DNA of 64,000 nucleotides from DASXUX01 sp036504595 (GCA_036504595.1 DASXUX010000030.1:1-64000), one strand, 5' to 3'; positions 18,053 through 26,647 are shown, counted from the stretch's first letter. Notes: a model not told the origin generated them from the letters alone. Numbers and translations: made by a program.

Positions 18053-18206
18053 CCCCCTCACCCCTAACCCCTCTCCCTCGCGGGGGAGAGGGGAACCGGA
18101 GGGCCGCTGCCTGATTACCGGGGGCTGACTCGCACTGCTGGGCAGGCCAGCAGTGGCACACATCACGATGCACGGGCAGCCAACGGCTAACAGAGGCTGC
18201 CCGTGG
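18053..18206. repeat. GC-rich palindromic repeats downstream of the MATE gene
   Basis: It begins with a 34-base element (18053-18086) built on CCCCTAACCCCTCTCCCTCG with a CTCCCTCGCGGGGGAG hairpin. An exact copy starts at 19780. Two further hairpins follow: ACTGCTGG/CCAGCAGT at about 18131-18151 and ACGGGCAGCC/GGCTGCCCGT at about 18170-18203. The latter resembles the arms of the palindrome inserted in tsaB. No gene is supported between 17961 and 18219. Confidence 0.75.
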
Positions 18207-18219
18207 CACAAAACAATGG

Positions 18220-19665
18220 CTACACCTTGGCGTGGATCCAGCGGCCGCGGAGGAAGGCGAAAAGAAAGAGGACGCCGCGGAACATCAGTTCGGAACAGAG
18301 GCCGTACCAGACGCCGCGCAGGCCGAGGTTCAGGTGGATCGCCAGCAGCCAGACCAGAGGCAATCGCACCAGGAACGTGGAGCCGTAGGTCAGCATCATG
18401 GCGGTTAGTGTGTCGCCGGCTCCGCGGAGGACGGCGCTGAAGACGATCGCGGTGCCGAAGCCGCACTGGACAATTCCGGCGGTGCGGAGCAGGTGCGGGG
18501 CGGTGTCGAGGACGACTTGTTTGTCGGTGACGATGCCGACGAAACGTTCGGCGAAGAAGATGAAGAGCAGGCCGATGAAGGTCATGGTGCCGACGCCGTA
18601 GGCCCAGCACCACCAGGCAGCTCGGCGGGCGGAGCGTGGATCCTTCGCTCCAAGGTACTGGCCCGTGAGCGTGGCGGCGGCGATGGCGAGAGCGAAGCCG
18701 GGCATGTAGCTGAGGGCTTCGATGCGCACGGCGACGAGGTGCGAGGCGAGCGCGGCGGTGTCTGGCAGGCGGCCGACGACCATGATGATCAAATAGTTTC
18801 CGATCCACATGCCGCTGCCTTCAAGCAAATTGGGGAGGCCGACGCGGATGATGCGGCCGATCACGTGCCAGCGCGGGACCAGGTAACGCGTCCGCAAGTG
18901 CAGGCCTTTGCGCGAAAGGGCGAGCGAGGCCAGCAGCACGGTGACTCCGACCGTCCACGCGATCAGCGAACCGAAGGCGAGGCCGCGGATGCCGTGGCCT
19001 CCGATGGGCGAAGCCGGCCAGACCAACAAAGTGCAGGCGGCCATATTGACGATGTTGACGAGGCCCCCGACCAGAAACGGGCGGCGCGTGTTGCCGGAGC
19101 CTCTCAGGCAGGCGTTGGAAATTCCTAAAAGGGTGTTGAGTGGCGCGGCAATGGCCATGATGTGGAGGTATTGCGTGCAGAGGGAGAGCGTTTCACCCTG
19201 GAGGCCGCTGATGGCGGCGATCAGCGGGGCGGCGGGATAGAAGAGCAGGCCGATCGACGCGCCCCATGCGGCGGCGAAGGTAACGGCCTGGCCGAGGACA
19301 GAGTTGGCTCGGCGCCAGCGGCCCGCTCCAACCGAGCGGGCGATCATCGCGGTAGCTCCGACCGATGCGGAGCCGACGACGAGGTTCATCAGCCACAGGA
19401 CGTAGACGGCGGTGCTGACGGCGGAGAGCGCTTCGGTGCTGAGCATCCAGCCGGCGACGACGGTATCGACGAAGAGGACGAGGAAGGCGAGCAGTTGTTC
19501 GCAGAAAGGCCAGATCGCGAGCGCGGCGACTTGGCGCGGGAGAGAAAGGTCGGTGCGCAGACCCGCGGGGACTCGCGCGGGAACGGGGAGGACTTCTTCG
19601 TCGAGTTCCGAGGGGGGCTCAGGTTGGGCGGGGAGAGTCTTCTTGAGGGCTGCGAGATTGTCCAC
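18220..19665 (-). CDS. MATE-family multidrug/metabolite exporter
   Basis: An inner-membrane antiporter of the MatE (DinF/NorM) family with about twelve hydrophobic segments. Two homologous halves are visible, the first starting at LAIWPFCEQLLAFLVLFVDT with VGSASVGATAMIARSVGAG, the second at IIRVGLPNLLEGSGMWIG with AIAAATLTGQYLGA and IVFSAVLRGAGDT. It exports cationic drugs or metabolites using an ion gradient; specificity cannot be read. The open frame extends to 19842, but its first 50 or so codons translate a GC-rich repeat. I propose GTG at 19665 (VDNLAALKK, 481 residues), although no clear ribosome-binding site precedes it. The gene is flanked by two direct copies of a 34-base repeat. Confidence 0.85.
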   Translation of the reverse strand: MDNLAALKKTLPAQPEPPSELDEEVLPVPARVPAGLRTDLSLPRQVAALAIWPFCEQLLAFLVLFVDTVVAGWMLSTEALSAVSTAVYVLWLMNLVVGSASVGATAMIARSVGAGRWRRANSVLGQAVTFAAAWGASIGLLFYPAAPLIAAISGLQGETLSLCTQYLHIMAIAAPLNTLLGISNACLRGSGNTRRPFLVGGLVNIVNMAACTLLVWPASPIGGHGIRGLAFGSLIAWTVGVTVLLASLALSRKGLHLRTRYLVPRWHVIGRIIRVGLPNLLEGSGMWIGNYLIIMVVGRLPDTAALASHLVAVRIEALSYMPGFALAIAAATLTGQYLGAKDPRSARRAAWWCWAYGVGTMTFIGLLFIFFAERFVGIVTDKQVVLDTAPHLLRTAGIVQCGFGTAIVFSAVLRGAGDTLTAMMLTYGSTFLVRLPLVWLLAIHLNLGLRGVWYGLCSELMFRGVLFLFAFLRGRWIHAKV

Positions 19666-19779
19666 GGGGGAGATTTTCGCAGGCGTGGGGAGGGATGCAA
19701 GGGACGGGGAGACTGGGAGACGGGGGGACGGGGGGAAACAGCAGGATGCAAGATGAGGCAGACTGCACCACGCGGAAGG

Positions 19780-19951
19780 CCCCCTCACCCCTAACCCCTC
19801 TCCCTCGCGGGGGGGGACCGGGAGCGGCGGGACGCGCCCCACGTGGTGCCGAAGATTTTAATGACTAACTAATGACCAATAGCCACTGACTAGTTGCAGG
19901 CCACACCTCATACCCGATACCCGATACCCGATACCCCATACCCAACACCCG
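19780..19951. repeat. GC-rich element copy plus 7-base arrays
   Basis: A second exact copy of the 34-base element seen at 18053 starts at 19780. From 19858 come TAATGAC-type heptamers (TAATGAC, CAATAGC, CACTGAC) and then ACCCGAT units repeated four times, with ACCCCAT and ACCCAAC variants, all period 7. The stretch lies between the MATE exporter and the HtrA stop. Confidence 0.8.
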
Positions 19952-19956
19952 CCGTG

Positions 19957-21090
19957 CTACTCGCTGAGGTTTTTGGGCTGGGAGCCGATGGTGAGGGAAA
20001 TTGTTTTGGTTTCTTCGCGGCGGCGGATGGTGAGTTTGAGGGCGGTGCCGGGAGTGACGTCGGCGATGCGCGTGCTGAGCTCCTGAGCGGATTTGACGGG
20101 CGTTCCGTTGATGGAAACGAGGACGTCGTCGGGGAGCAGGCCGGCGGTGAGGGCGGGGCCGTTTTTTTGAATACCGGTGACGGTGACGCCGCCGGCCACG
20201 TTCAACGTTCGGGCTTCGGCGGGCGTCAGGTCTTTGGCTTCGACGCCCATCCAGCCGCGGACGACGGCGCCGTGAGCGATCAGTTTTTCCGCAACTTTGC
20301 GCGCGGGATTGATCGGGATCGCGAAGCCGACGCCCTGGTAGCCACCGCTGCGGGAAAGAATGGCAGTGTTGATGCCGATAACGTTTCCATCCAGATCGAC
20401 GAGCGGGCCGCCGGAGTTGCCGACGTTAATGGCGGCGTCGGTCTGCAGGTAGTCTTCGTAGTTCGAGATGCCAAGCTGGCGGCCTTTAGCGGAGATGATG
20501 CCGGCGGTGACGGTTTGTTCGAGGAAGCCGAAGGGGTCGCCGCAGGCCAGAACCCAGTCGCCGACTTCGAGCTTGGAGGAGTCTCCGAAACCGGCGGCCA
20601 CCAGGCTCCGGGCGTTGATCTGGAGCACGGCAATATCGGTGCGCGGGTCCGTTCCGACCAAGTGCGCTTCCAATTCGCGTTTATCGGGCAAGCGCACGAC
20701 CCATGCGGTGCCGTCCGAGACGACGTGCGCGTTGGTCATGACATAACCGTTTTTTGAATCGAAGACGAACCCGGAACCGAGGCCCTGGGGCGTGAGGCCT
20801 TCTCGCACGGAGGGTGCTTTATAGAAGGGCATTCCGAAGCCGTCGAGGGAGAGGCCGCCGTGGTCGGCGTAGCGCACGCGTTCCAGTGTGACGATGCTCA
20901 CGACGGACGGGGCGATGGTTTTGGCGGCGCGGCGGAAGGTTTCGGCCTGTTCGGTGGCGATGCGCTTGCCTTCGTTGCCTGCGACGGCTCGAACCGGCAG
21001 CACCCAGTGGTCCACGACTTTGCTGAGGCTGACGCCCAGCACCACGGCAGTAAGGAGGCCGACCATCTTCAGCCATTCGCGCTTGCTCAT
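19957..21090 (-). CDS. HtrA/DegP-like serine protease (S1C), single PDZ
   Basis: An envelope quality-control protease. I chose the ATG at 21090 (MSKREWLKM), preceded by GGAGAG; the frame extends 14 codons further without support. An N-terminal signal anchor (MVGLLTAVVLGVSLSKVV) is followed by a trypsin-like domain with catalytic His122 (MTNAHVV), Asp152 (TDIAVL) and Ser226 (NVGNSGGPL), numbered from this start. It ends with one PDZ domain (about 275-368, RGWMGVEAKDL to LTIRRREE). DegP has two PDZ domains, so this is DegS-like in architecture but with a longer linker. The triad is complete. The neighbouring queC is divergently transcribed. Confidence 0.9.
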   Translation of the reverse strand: MSKREWLKMVGLLTAVVLGVSLSKVVDHWVLPVRAVAGNEGKRIATEQAETFRRAAKTIAPSVVSIVTLERVRYADHGGLSLDGFGMPFYKAPSVREGLTPQGLGSGFVFDSKNGYVMTNAHVVSDGTAWVVRLPDKRELEAHLVGTDPRTDIAVLQINARSLVAAGFGDSSKLEVGDWVLACGDPFGFLEQTVTAGIISAKGRQLGISNYEDYLQTDAAINVGNSGGPLVDLDGNVIGINTAILSRSGGYQGVGFAIPINPARKVAEKLIAHGAVVRGWMGVEAKDLTPAEARTLNVAGGVTVTGIQKNGPALTAGLLPDDVLVSINGTPVKSAQELSTRIADVTPGTALKLTIRRREETKTISLTIGSQPKNLSE

Positions 21091-21150
21091 ATTTGCACTC
21101 TCCCCAACGGCACTTGGTGGGGAAAGGCTCAAAGCATGTGCCAGAAGGGC

Positions 21151-21209
21151 GGTTCCTGGTTTCTAGTTCGTGGTTCCTAGTTCGTGGTTCACGAGAAACC
21201 AGAAACATC
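21151..21209. repeat. 7-base array upstream of queC
   Basis: Units GGTTCCT, GGTTTCT, AGTTCGT, GGTTCCT, AGTTCGT and GGTTCAC in 7-base register, then the inverse GAAACCAGAAAC. The array lies between the divergent htrA-like and queC genes, where promoters of both would be expected. Confidence 0.75.
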
Positions 21210-21265
21210 TGTTTGCACTGCTGGAAGTGTGTGACGTAAACTTGCTACGGACGGGGGGCGCACCA

Positions 21266-21967
21266 GTGGCAGACAAGAACAAAGCGGTGGTGTTGCTGAG
21301 CGGCGGGCTGGATTCGACGACTACGCTGGCGATTGCCAAAAGCGATGGGTTCGAGCTTTATGCTCTGACGTTTCGTTATGGGCAGCGACATGACATCGAG
21401 ATCGAGGCGGCGCGGCGGATTGCCGCGAAAATGCAGGTGGCTCAACACGTCGTTACGGCGTTTGATCTACGGCTTTTTGGCGGGTCGGCTTTGACGAGTG
21501 ACATTTCAGTGCCGAAAGGGCGTTCGCTTGCCGAAATGGGGCACGGCATACCGGTGACATACGTGCCGGCTCGCAACACGATTTTTTTATCGTTCGCTCT
21601 GGCCTGGGCGGAAGTGCTTGCCGCAAACGATATCTTTATCGGTGTGAACGCTCTGGATTACAGCGGCTATCCCGATTGCCGGCCGGAGTACATTGCGGCG
21701 TATCAGGCGATGGCAAATCTGGCGACGAAGGCCGGCGTGGAAGGAAAGCAGAAGCTGGAAGTTCACACGCCTTTGATCTGCTTGAGCAAAGCTCAGATTA
21801 TCCAGAAAGGGCTGGAGCTTGGCGTGGATTACGGCATGACGACGAGCTGCTACGATCCGAGTTCCAGCGGCGAAGCGTGCGGGGCGTGCGATGCGTGTTT
21901 GCTGCGGATGAAGGGATTTGCGGAGGCGGGCGGTGTTGATCCGGTACGGTACGCGCGGGTCATATAA
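21266..21967 (+). CDS. queC: 7-cyano-7-deazaguanine synthase QueC
   Basis: ATP-dependent conversion of 7-carboxy-7-deazaguanine to preQ0, a precursor of queuosine in tRNA. The PP-loop SGGLDSTTT lies at the N-terminus, FRYGQRHDIE follows, and a C-terminal zinc site is formed by cysteines in SCYDPSSSGEACGACDACLL. I chose GTG 21266 (VADKNKAVVLL): it follows a G-rich ribosome-binding site and gives 233 residues, the normal length. The frame extends upstream to 21170 through the repeat array. queE, the preceding pathway step, follows about 125 bases downstream on the same strand. Confidence 0.95.
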   Translation: MADKNKAVVLLSGGLDSTTTLAIAKSDGFELYALTFRYGQRHDIEIEAARRIAAKMQVAQHVVTAFDLRLFGGSALTSDISVPKGRSLAEMGHGIPVTYVPARNTIFLSFALAWAEVLAANDIFIGVNALDYSGYPDCRPEYIAAYQAMANLATKAGVEGKQKLEVHTPLICLSKAQIIQKGLELGVDYGMTTSCYDPSSSGEACGACDACLLRMKGFAEAGGVDPVRYARVI

Positions 21968-21971
21968 ACGA

Positions 21972-22065
21972 AATGATGAATGAGGAATGCGGAATGATGA
22001 ATTTGGCTGATTGAGCAGCGACTTAGGCCTTATTCATCATTCATCATTCCGCATTCATCACTTTC
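21972..22065. repeat. Inverted 7-base array between queC and queE
   Basis: Left arm GATGAAT, GAGGAAT, GCGGAAT, GATGAAT; right arm ATTCATC, ATTCATC, ATTCCGC, ATTCATC. Both arms are in 7-base register and complementary, with a loop of about 30 bases. A sequence-related array occurs at 53342-53442. Here it would be transcribed if queC and queE share an mRNA. Confidence 0.9.
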
Positions 22066-22092
22066 CTGGGCTTACGGTGGCGGCTTGGTACG

Positions 22093-22725
22093 ATGAACTA
22101 CTCGGTCAAAGAAATCTTCTATACGTTGCAGGGCGAAGGCGCCAACACGGGGCGGGCGGCGGTATTTTGCCGGTTTGCGGGATGCAACCTGTGGAATGGG
22201 CGCGAGGAAGATCGGGCGAAGGCGGTGTGCAAGTTCTGCGATACGGATTTTCGCGGGACGGACGGGCCGGGCGGCGGAAGGTTTACGAAGGCGGCGGAAC
22301 TGGCGGCGGCGATTGACGCGCAGTGGACGAATTCGGGCGGGCGGAAGCTGGTGGTCTGTACGGGCGGCGAGCCGCTGTTGCAGCTTGATGAGCCGTTGAT
22401 TGGGGCGTTGCACGCGAAGGGGTTCGAAGTCGCTGTCGAGACGAACGGGACGCAGGAGCCGCCGCGCGGGATCGATTGGCTGACGGTGAGCCCGAAGGTT
22501 GGCGCGGAACTGGTGGTGCGAGCGGGGCAGGAATTGAAGCTGGTCTTTCCGCAAGTGGGGGCGGAGCCGGAACGGTTGGAGGGGCTGGCGTTCACTCATT
22601 TTTTCCTGCAGCCGATGGATGGAGCGGAGCGGGAGAAGAACACGGCTTTGGCGGCGCAGTATTGTCTGGAGCATCCGAAGTGGAGGTTGAGTTTGCAGAC
22701 GCACAAGATGGTGGGACTGCCGTGA
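22093..22725 (+). CDS. queE: 7-carboxy-7-deazaguanine synthase QueE
   Basis: A radical SAM enzyme that contracts carboxytetrahydropterin to 7-carboxy-7-deazaguanine, feeding QueC. The substrate pocket begins VKEIFYTLQGEG. The iron-sulfur cluster motif has the QueE-specific spacing C-x14-C-x2-C (cysteines at about 31, 46 and 49), rather than the classical C-x3-C-x2-C. A CTGGEPLLQ SAM-binding motif and LQTHKMVGLP at the C-terminus match the family. 210 residues, normal length. No queD is seen in the window. Start ATG at 22093 fits the conserved N-terminus. Confidence 0.95.
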   Translation: MNYSVKEIFYTLQGEGANTGRAAVFCRFAGCNLWNGREEDRAKAVCKFCDTDFRGTDGPGGGRFTKAAELAAAIDAQWTNSGGRKLVVCTGGEPLLQLDEPLIGALHAKGFEVAVETNGTQEPPRGIDWLTVSPKVGAELVVRAGQELKLVFPQVGAEPERLEGLAFTHFFLQPMDGAEREKNTALAAQYCLEHPKWRLSLQTHKMVGLP

Positions 22726-22734
22726 CATCACTCA

Positions 22735-23406
22735 TTAAAACTCGCCAGCCTGTCTGGTGGCGCCGGTTTTATTCTTCCCGGATGTTCCGTCCTCTGCTGT
22801 AACATACAAAGCACAGAGCCTGTAATCACGGAAAAAGAGCCTGACGTGCTGATCCGGCCGGCAGTAGTAGCAGTATCCTTCTCGCCCGTCGATGTCTTTG
22901 TACAGGGTGCGCGGGAGAAACTTATTGGGCTGGCCGACGATCACATTATCCGGGAGACCACACACCTTTATTACGTCTTCCAGCGAACTGCCGTTTCGAA
23001 GCTGGCGGTAGCTGAATTCCGCGATTCCTTCATTACGGATTTCCACGAGCATTCCTTTGCTGATCAGGGCCATGACCGAATCTGAATACCAGAGGACATA
23101 GGTTTCGGGTAAGTGCCCCTTGGTCAAGATCGCGTCGCCCCAGACGTATTTTGGGGGATCTCCCAATCGACCGATGACTTGCTCCGCTGTCGTGCCCGGC
23201 TGAGAAAGTTCCAGAACCTTGGCATCCAGGTCATTGAGACCGGGCTTCTTTGCAGCTTCTTCAATTTGCTGACGCAGCGAAGTGATCTGCGCATTTGCTG
23301 TCTGAAGTTCTTGCTGCAGGGAGCGAGCGCGGGCATATTGATATAGCAGCAGTGCCGCCAAAGCGGCGACAGCGACGGCACAAATGGCGATCTTCTTTCT
23401 TTGCAT
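22735..23406 (-). CDS. Membrane-anchored coiled-coil protein with BamE/SmpA-like domains
   Basis: I chose the ATG at 23406 (MQRKKIAICAVAV), with GAAAGGG upstream. A transmembrane anchor (about residues 5-23) is followed by a heptad-rich coiled coil (about 25-55, LQQELQTANAQITSLRQQIE). Two segments then have the feel of the BamE/SmpA fold: TTAEQVIGRLGDPPKYVWGD with YVLWYSDSVMALISKGMLVE, and SSLEDVIKVCGLPDNVIVGQ with YCYYCRPDQHVRLFF. BamE-like domains bind envelope proteins or sense conformational change; the role here is unknown. It is convergent with queE, with only nine bases between their stops. Confidence 0.65.
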   Translation of the reverse strand: MQRKKIAICAVAVAALAALLLYQYARARSLQQELQTANAQITSLRQQIEEAAKKPGLNDLDAKVLELSQPGTTAEQVIGRLGDPPKYVWGDAILTKGHLPETYVLWYSDSVMALISKGMLVEIRNEGIAEFSYRQLRNGSSLEDVIKVCGLPDNVIVGQPNKFLPRTLYKDIDGREGYCYYCRPDQHVRLFFRDYRLCALYVTAEDGTSGKNKTGATRQAGEF

Positions 23407-24030
23407 GCCAGTCGCCCTTTCTCCAATGCTGACTAACGCAGAGTAAGCCACGCCATTTACTCGTCCTCACAGTTAAGAAGAAGAGAATGTCACAAACATC
23501 GGAGAAGCCGAAGAGCATCTTTCCTCGTGAGGCGCGGGAGGGAAAAAACGAAAAATAACGACGATTTTTGCAAACTTTTCGGGTGTTGAACGTCATATAA
23601 TATTAGGGGGCGACGTGGTTGGAAGCGGGACTTCTGCACATGTGCATTCTTAGACAAAACTGAGCTCGGCCGCTCTCTTAAGGTCGCGGTTCTGATGCGC
23701 ACGGTGCAGTTCTGGACAAGATTGATGTAGAGGAGCGGCAGGAAACCACCACAGGTGCAGTTTTTTACAGGACGCTGGGGTGCGGTCGGCACCGGTCTGT
23801 AAACAGAAAGGGCGCAGACCGATGGCACCCACCCACCACAGGTGCAGTTTTTTACAGCACGGAGAAGCGGGCGAGACGCCCGCACTACGGAACGGGTGGC
23901 AGGCTGGACAGCCTGCCCCACAGTGCAGGCTGGAAGCCTGCGCTACATAAGTGGTAGGAATTCGATTGTTGCGAGAGACATTGATTAGCAGCGCTCTTTG
24001 TGTAAAATTCTGCTCCCAGTGGCGACAATA
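23407..24030. other. Gene-free region with direct repeats and small hairpins
   Basis: No convincing gene. A perfect 25-base direct repeat, containing CACAGGTGCAGTTTTTTACA, occurs at 23746-23770 and 23833-23857, with a degenerate third copy near 23700. Two small palindromes, GGCAGGCT/AGCCTGCC at 23899-23918 and GCAGGCT/AGCCTGC at 23925-23941, resemble dispersed bacterial repeat units. It lies between two divergently transcribed genes, so their promoters are probably here. Confidence 0.7.
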
Positions 24031-25209
24031 ATGAACCCTCAAGCGGTCGAACCGCCTCTCTTCCTTGTGTTTTGGGAACTTACCGCGCGCTGCAATCTGA
24101 CCTGCCGGCACTGCCGGCGGCTGGATGTGGACAACGCGGCGGACCTGTTCAGCACGGCTGATGCGCTGAACGTTGTCGATCAGGTTGCCGATTGCGGCAA
24201 TCCTATTCTCGTGTTGTCCGGCGGCGAGCCGCTCATGCGCAAGGACGTGTTCGAGATCGCTCGGCACGGGGTCCAGCGCGGGCTGATCGTTTCGCTGGCG
24301 ACGAACGGAACGCTCGTTGACGACGCGATGGCCGACAAGATCGCGGCGGCGGGAATCCGACGCGTGTCGATCTCGATTGACGGCGTAGACGCGAAGACGC
24401 ATGACGAGTTCCGCGGCCTGCCGGGTTCGCTGGAGATGGCTCTGAACGGATTCCGCCGGCTGAAAGCGCGCGGGGTCAGCATGCAGATCAACTGCACGAT
24501 GACCAACCGCAATATCGCTCAGCGGGAAGCGTTCTACGATCTGGCCACGCGCGAGGGCGCTGACGCGCTGCACTTCTTTGTGCTGGTGCCGGTCGGGTGT
24601 GGGCTGGAGATTGCCGAAAGCCACAGACTGAACGCCGATCAGGTCGAAGATTTTCTGCAGTGGCTGGCGGATCGTTCGGTGGATTCGTCGATGCATGTGA
24701 AGGCGACGTGCGCGCCGCAGTACTTCAGAATCTTGAATCAAAAGGGCTTAATGAAGGGGCGCGGGAAGCCGCCGATGCATCATCAGGCGCCGGCGCACCA
24801 TGCTCAGGCCGGGCATCCGGGCGGACATCCCGGCGGCCATCCGCAGGGTGCGGGCGGGATCGATCCGGCGGTGATGGCTCGGATGCAGGCGATGACGCGC
24901 GGGTGTCTGGCGGGGACGGGCGTGTGCTTTATTTCCAATCGCGGCGAAGTGTTCCCGTGCGGGTATTTGCCGCTGATCGCGGGTAACGTCAAAGAAACGC
25001 CGTTGCGCGAGATCTGGACGAGTTCCAAAGTGTTCGGGCAGTTCCGCGACCCGGAGTTGCTGGAAGGAAAATGCGGAGATTGCGGCTTCCGCGTGGTTTG
25101 CGCCGGTTGTCGCGCGCGGGCACTCGGGGTGTACGGAAACTCGCTGGCCGAAGATCCGTACTGTTCGTACAAGCCGCCGCCGCGACCGTCGAAGGCCGGA
25201 TTGAGCTAA
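24031..25209 (+). CDS. ahbD: Radical SAM heme synthase, AhbD-like
   Basis: Likely final step of the siroheme-dependent heme pathway: oxidative decarboxylation of two propionates of Fe-coproporphyrin III. I chose ATG 24031 (MNPQAVEPPLF), not the upstream TTG. The radical SAM cluster motif is C-x3-C-x2-C in RCNLTCRHCR (about residue 20), with LSGGEPLMR (about 60). A C-terminal SPASM-like cluster region has GCLAGTGVCFISNRGEVFPC and CGDCGFRVVCAGCRARA; the GCLAGTG-CFIS-G-V-PCG signature is typical of AhbD. Unusual is a His/Gly/Pro-rich insertion at residues 249-272 (HHQAPAHHAQAGHPGGHPGG), possibly metal-binding. The partner AhbC-like gene follows. Confidence 0.8.
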   Translation: MNPQAVEPPLFLVFWELTARCNLTCRHCRRLDVDNAADLFSTADALNVVDQVADCGNPILVLSGGEPLMRKDVFEIARHGVQRGLIVSLATNGTLVDDAMADKIAAAGIRRVSISIDGVDAKTHDEFRGLPGSLEMALNGFRRLKARGVSMQINCTMTNRNIAQREAFYDLATREGADALHFFVLVPVGCGLEIAESHRLNADQVEDFLQWLADRSVDSSMHVKATCAPQYFRILNQKGLMKGRGKPPMHHQAPAHHAQAGHPGGHPGGHPQGAGGIDPAVMARMQAMTRGCLAGTGVCFISNRGEVFPCGYLPLIAGNVKETPLREIWTSSKVFGQFRDPELLEGKCGDCGFRVVCAGCRARALGVYGNSLAEDPYCSYKPPPRPSKAGLS

Positions 25210-25357
25210 CCGCGAAGACGCGAAGACGCGGAGAACAGCGGGGTCTCGGGTATGGGGTATCGGGTATGGTGAAGGTTCTAGCTGGCCAATCCCGAGACCC
25301 GATACCCTATACCCCATACCCGGTCGTTCTTTGCGCCTTTGCGTCTTTGCGGTTCAA
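25206..25357. repeat. Nested inverted array with 8-base outer and 7-base inner units
   Basis: Outer left arm CGCGAAGA-type octamers (about 25209-25233) is matched by the right arm CTTTGCGC, CTTTGCGT, CTTTGCGG (about 25329-25354). Inside lie heptamers GGGTATG, GGGTATC, GGGTATGG and their inverse CCCGATA, CCCTATA, CCCCATA. The whole could fold as one long hairpin between the two radical SAM genes. Confidence 0.85.
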
Positions 25358-25378
25358 AAAGAGAATCGGAGCTAAAGC

Positions 25379-26596
25379 GTGATCGATTTCAGCTATCTCT
25401 ACGCCGGGCGCGAATCGGGTTCGACGCCGCACCGCTACGGGCAGGCGCTCAAGGCGGCGCAGTCCATTCCGTCCGAGCAGCGCCACGCGGTGGCTCAGAG
25501 CGCTTCCTCGCGCAAGCCGATCGTTGTGTGGAACATCAGCCGCACGTGCAATCTGACGTGCGAGCACTGCTACACGGCGTCGGGGCCGATGGCGTATAAG
25601 GGCGAACTGACGACCGACGAAGGCAAGCGGATGATCGACGATCTGGCGGAGTTCAAGATTCCCGCGTTGCTGCTGTCCGGCGGCGAGCCGATTCTGCGGC
25701 CGGACTTCTTCGAATTGGCCGAGTATGCGGTGAGCAAAAAGCTGCGGCTGGTGGTTTCGACGAACGGGACGCTGATCACGCCGGAGGTCGCCGAGCGGCT
25801 GAAGAAGACGGGCTTCACGTATGTGGGCATCAGTCTCGACGGGCTGCGCGAAGTCCACGATCATTTCCGCCGCAAACAGGGCGCGTTCGATCTCACCGTT
25901 GCTGGTTTCCGCAACTGCATGAAGGTTGGGCAGAAAGTCGGCCTGCGCCTGACTCTGACCAAGAGCACGGCGCGCGACTTGCCGGGGATCTTCGACTTCA
26001 TCGAGGCCGAAGGCATTCAGCGCGTGTGCTTCTACCACTTGGTGCCGGCGGGGCGCGGGAAGGGCGTCGAGGATCTGACGCTGAGCGAGTCGCGCGGGGT
26101 GATCGATGCGATTTTGGCTCGCACGAAGAAATGGGCGGAGCAGAACCGCAGCATCGAACTGTTGACGGTCGATAACCACTGCGACGGGCCGTACCTGTAC
26201 TTGAAGCTGATCGCTGAAGGGCGCACGGAGCACGCGAAGAAGGTGCTGGACTTCATGCGCTGGAACGGCGGGGGGCTGTACAGTTCGGGCGTGGGCATCG
26301 CGGATGTCGATTTCAACGGCAACGTGCACGCAGACCAGTTCTGGATGACGTACAGCTTTGGCAACGTGCGCGAGCGCCGCTTTAGCGAAATCTGGCAGGA
26401 CGTTTCCGATCCGATCATGGCTGGCCTGAAGAACCGCAAGGGCAAGGTCACCGGCCGTTGCGCGACCTGCTGCTGGTTCGACATGTGCGGAGGCGCGATG
26501 CGCAGCCGGGCGTTCAACGCGACGGGCGACCCGTGGGCATCGGATCCGGGATGCTATTTGACGGACGAAGAGATCAAGGCGATACCGACGGCGTAA
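25379..26596 (+). CDS. ahbC: Radical SAM protein, AhbC/NirJ-like (12,18-didecarboxysiroheme deacetylase)
   Basis: Predicted to remove acetate side chains from didecarboxysiroheme, making Fe-coproporphyrin III for AhbD. Motifs: RTCNLTCEHCYTASGP (radical SAM C-x3-C-x2-C, about residue 60), LLSGGEPILRPD (about 100), FYHLVPAGRGKGVEDL (about 220), LTVDNHCDGPYLYL (about 262) and NVHADQFWMTYSFGNVRERR. The C-terminal cluster is GRCATCCWFDMCGGAMRSRA and the end is DPGCYLTDEEI. This signature set is characteristic of NirJ/AhbC proteins. 405 residues, full length, starting with GTG. Because heme d1 genes are not visible and AhbD is adjacent, AhbC is more likely than NirJ. Confidence 0.82.
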   Translation: MIDFSYLYAGRESGSTPHRYGQALKAAQSIPSEQRHAVAQSASSRKPIVVWNISRTCNLTCEHCYTASGPMAYKGELTTDEGKRMIDDLAEFKIPALLLSGGEPILRPDFFELAEYAVSKKLRLVVSTNGTLITPEVAERLKKTGFTYVGISLDGLREVHDHFRRKQGAFDLTVAGFRNCMKVGQKVGLRLTLTKSTARDLPGIFDFIEAEGIQRVCFYHLVPAGRGKGVEDLTLSESRGVIDAILARTKKWAEQNRSIELLTVDNHCDGPYLYLKLIAEGRTEHAKKVLDFMRWNGGGLYSSGVGIADVDFNGNVHADQFWMTYSFGNVRERRFSEIWQDVSDPIMAGLKNRKGKVTGRCATCCWFDMCGGAMRSRAFNATGDPWASDPGCYLTDEEIKAIPTA

Positions 26597-26647
26597 CGCG
26601 TCATTGGTCATTGCGACCGCAGGCAAGAAGCGTTCGGAGGGAGCGCT

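Noticed and set aside
19162..19794. 210-codon plus-strand frame opposite the MATE gene
   Set aside because: Glu/Gly/Arg-rich antisense shadow without domain or ribosome-binding site.
21170..21265. Longer N-terminus for QueC
   Set aside because: The extra codons translate the upstream heptamer array; GTG 21266 with a G-rich ribosome-binding site gives the normal family length.
21090..21266. preQ1-type riboswitch upstream of queC
   Set aside because: I found no compact C-rich stem plus A-rich tail of the preQ1 class; the region is filled by the heptamer array.
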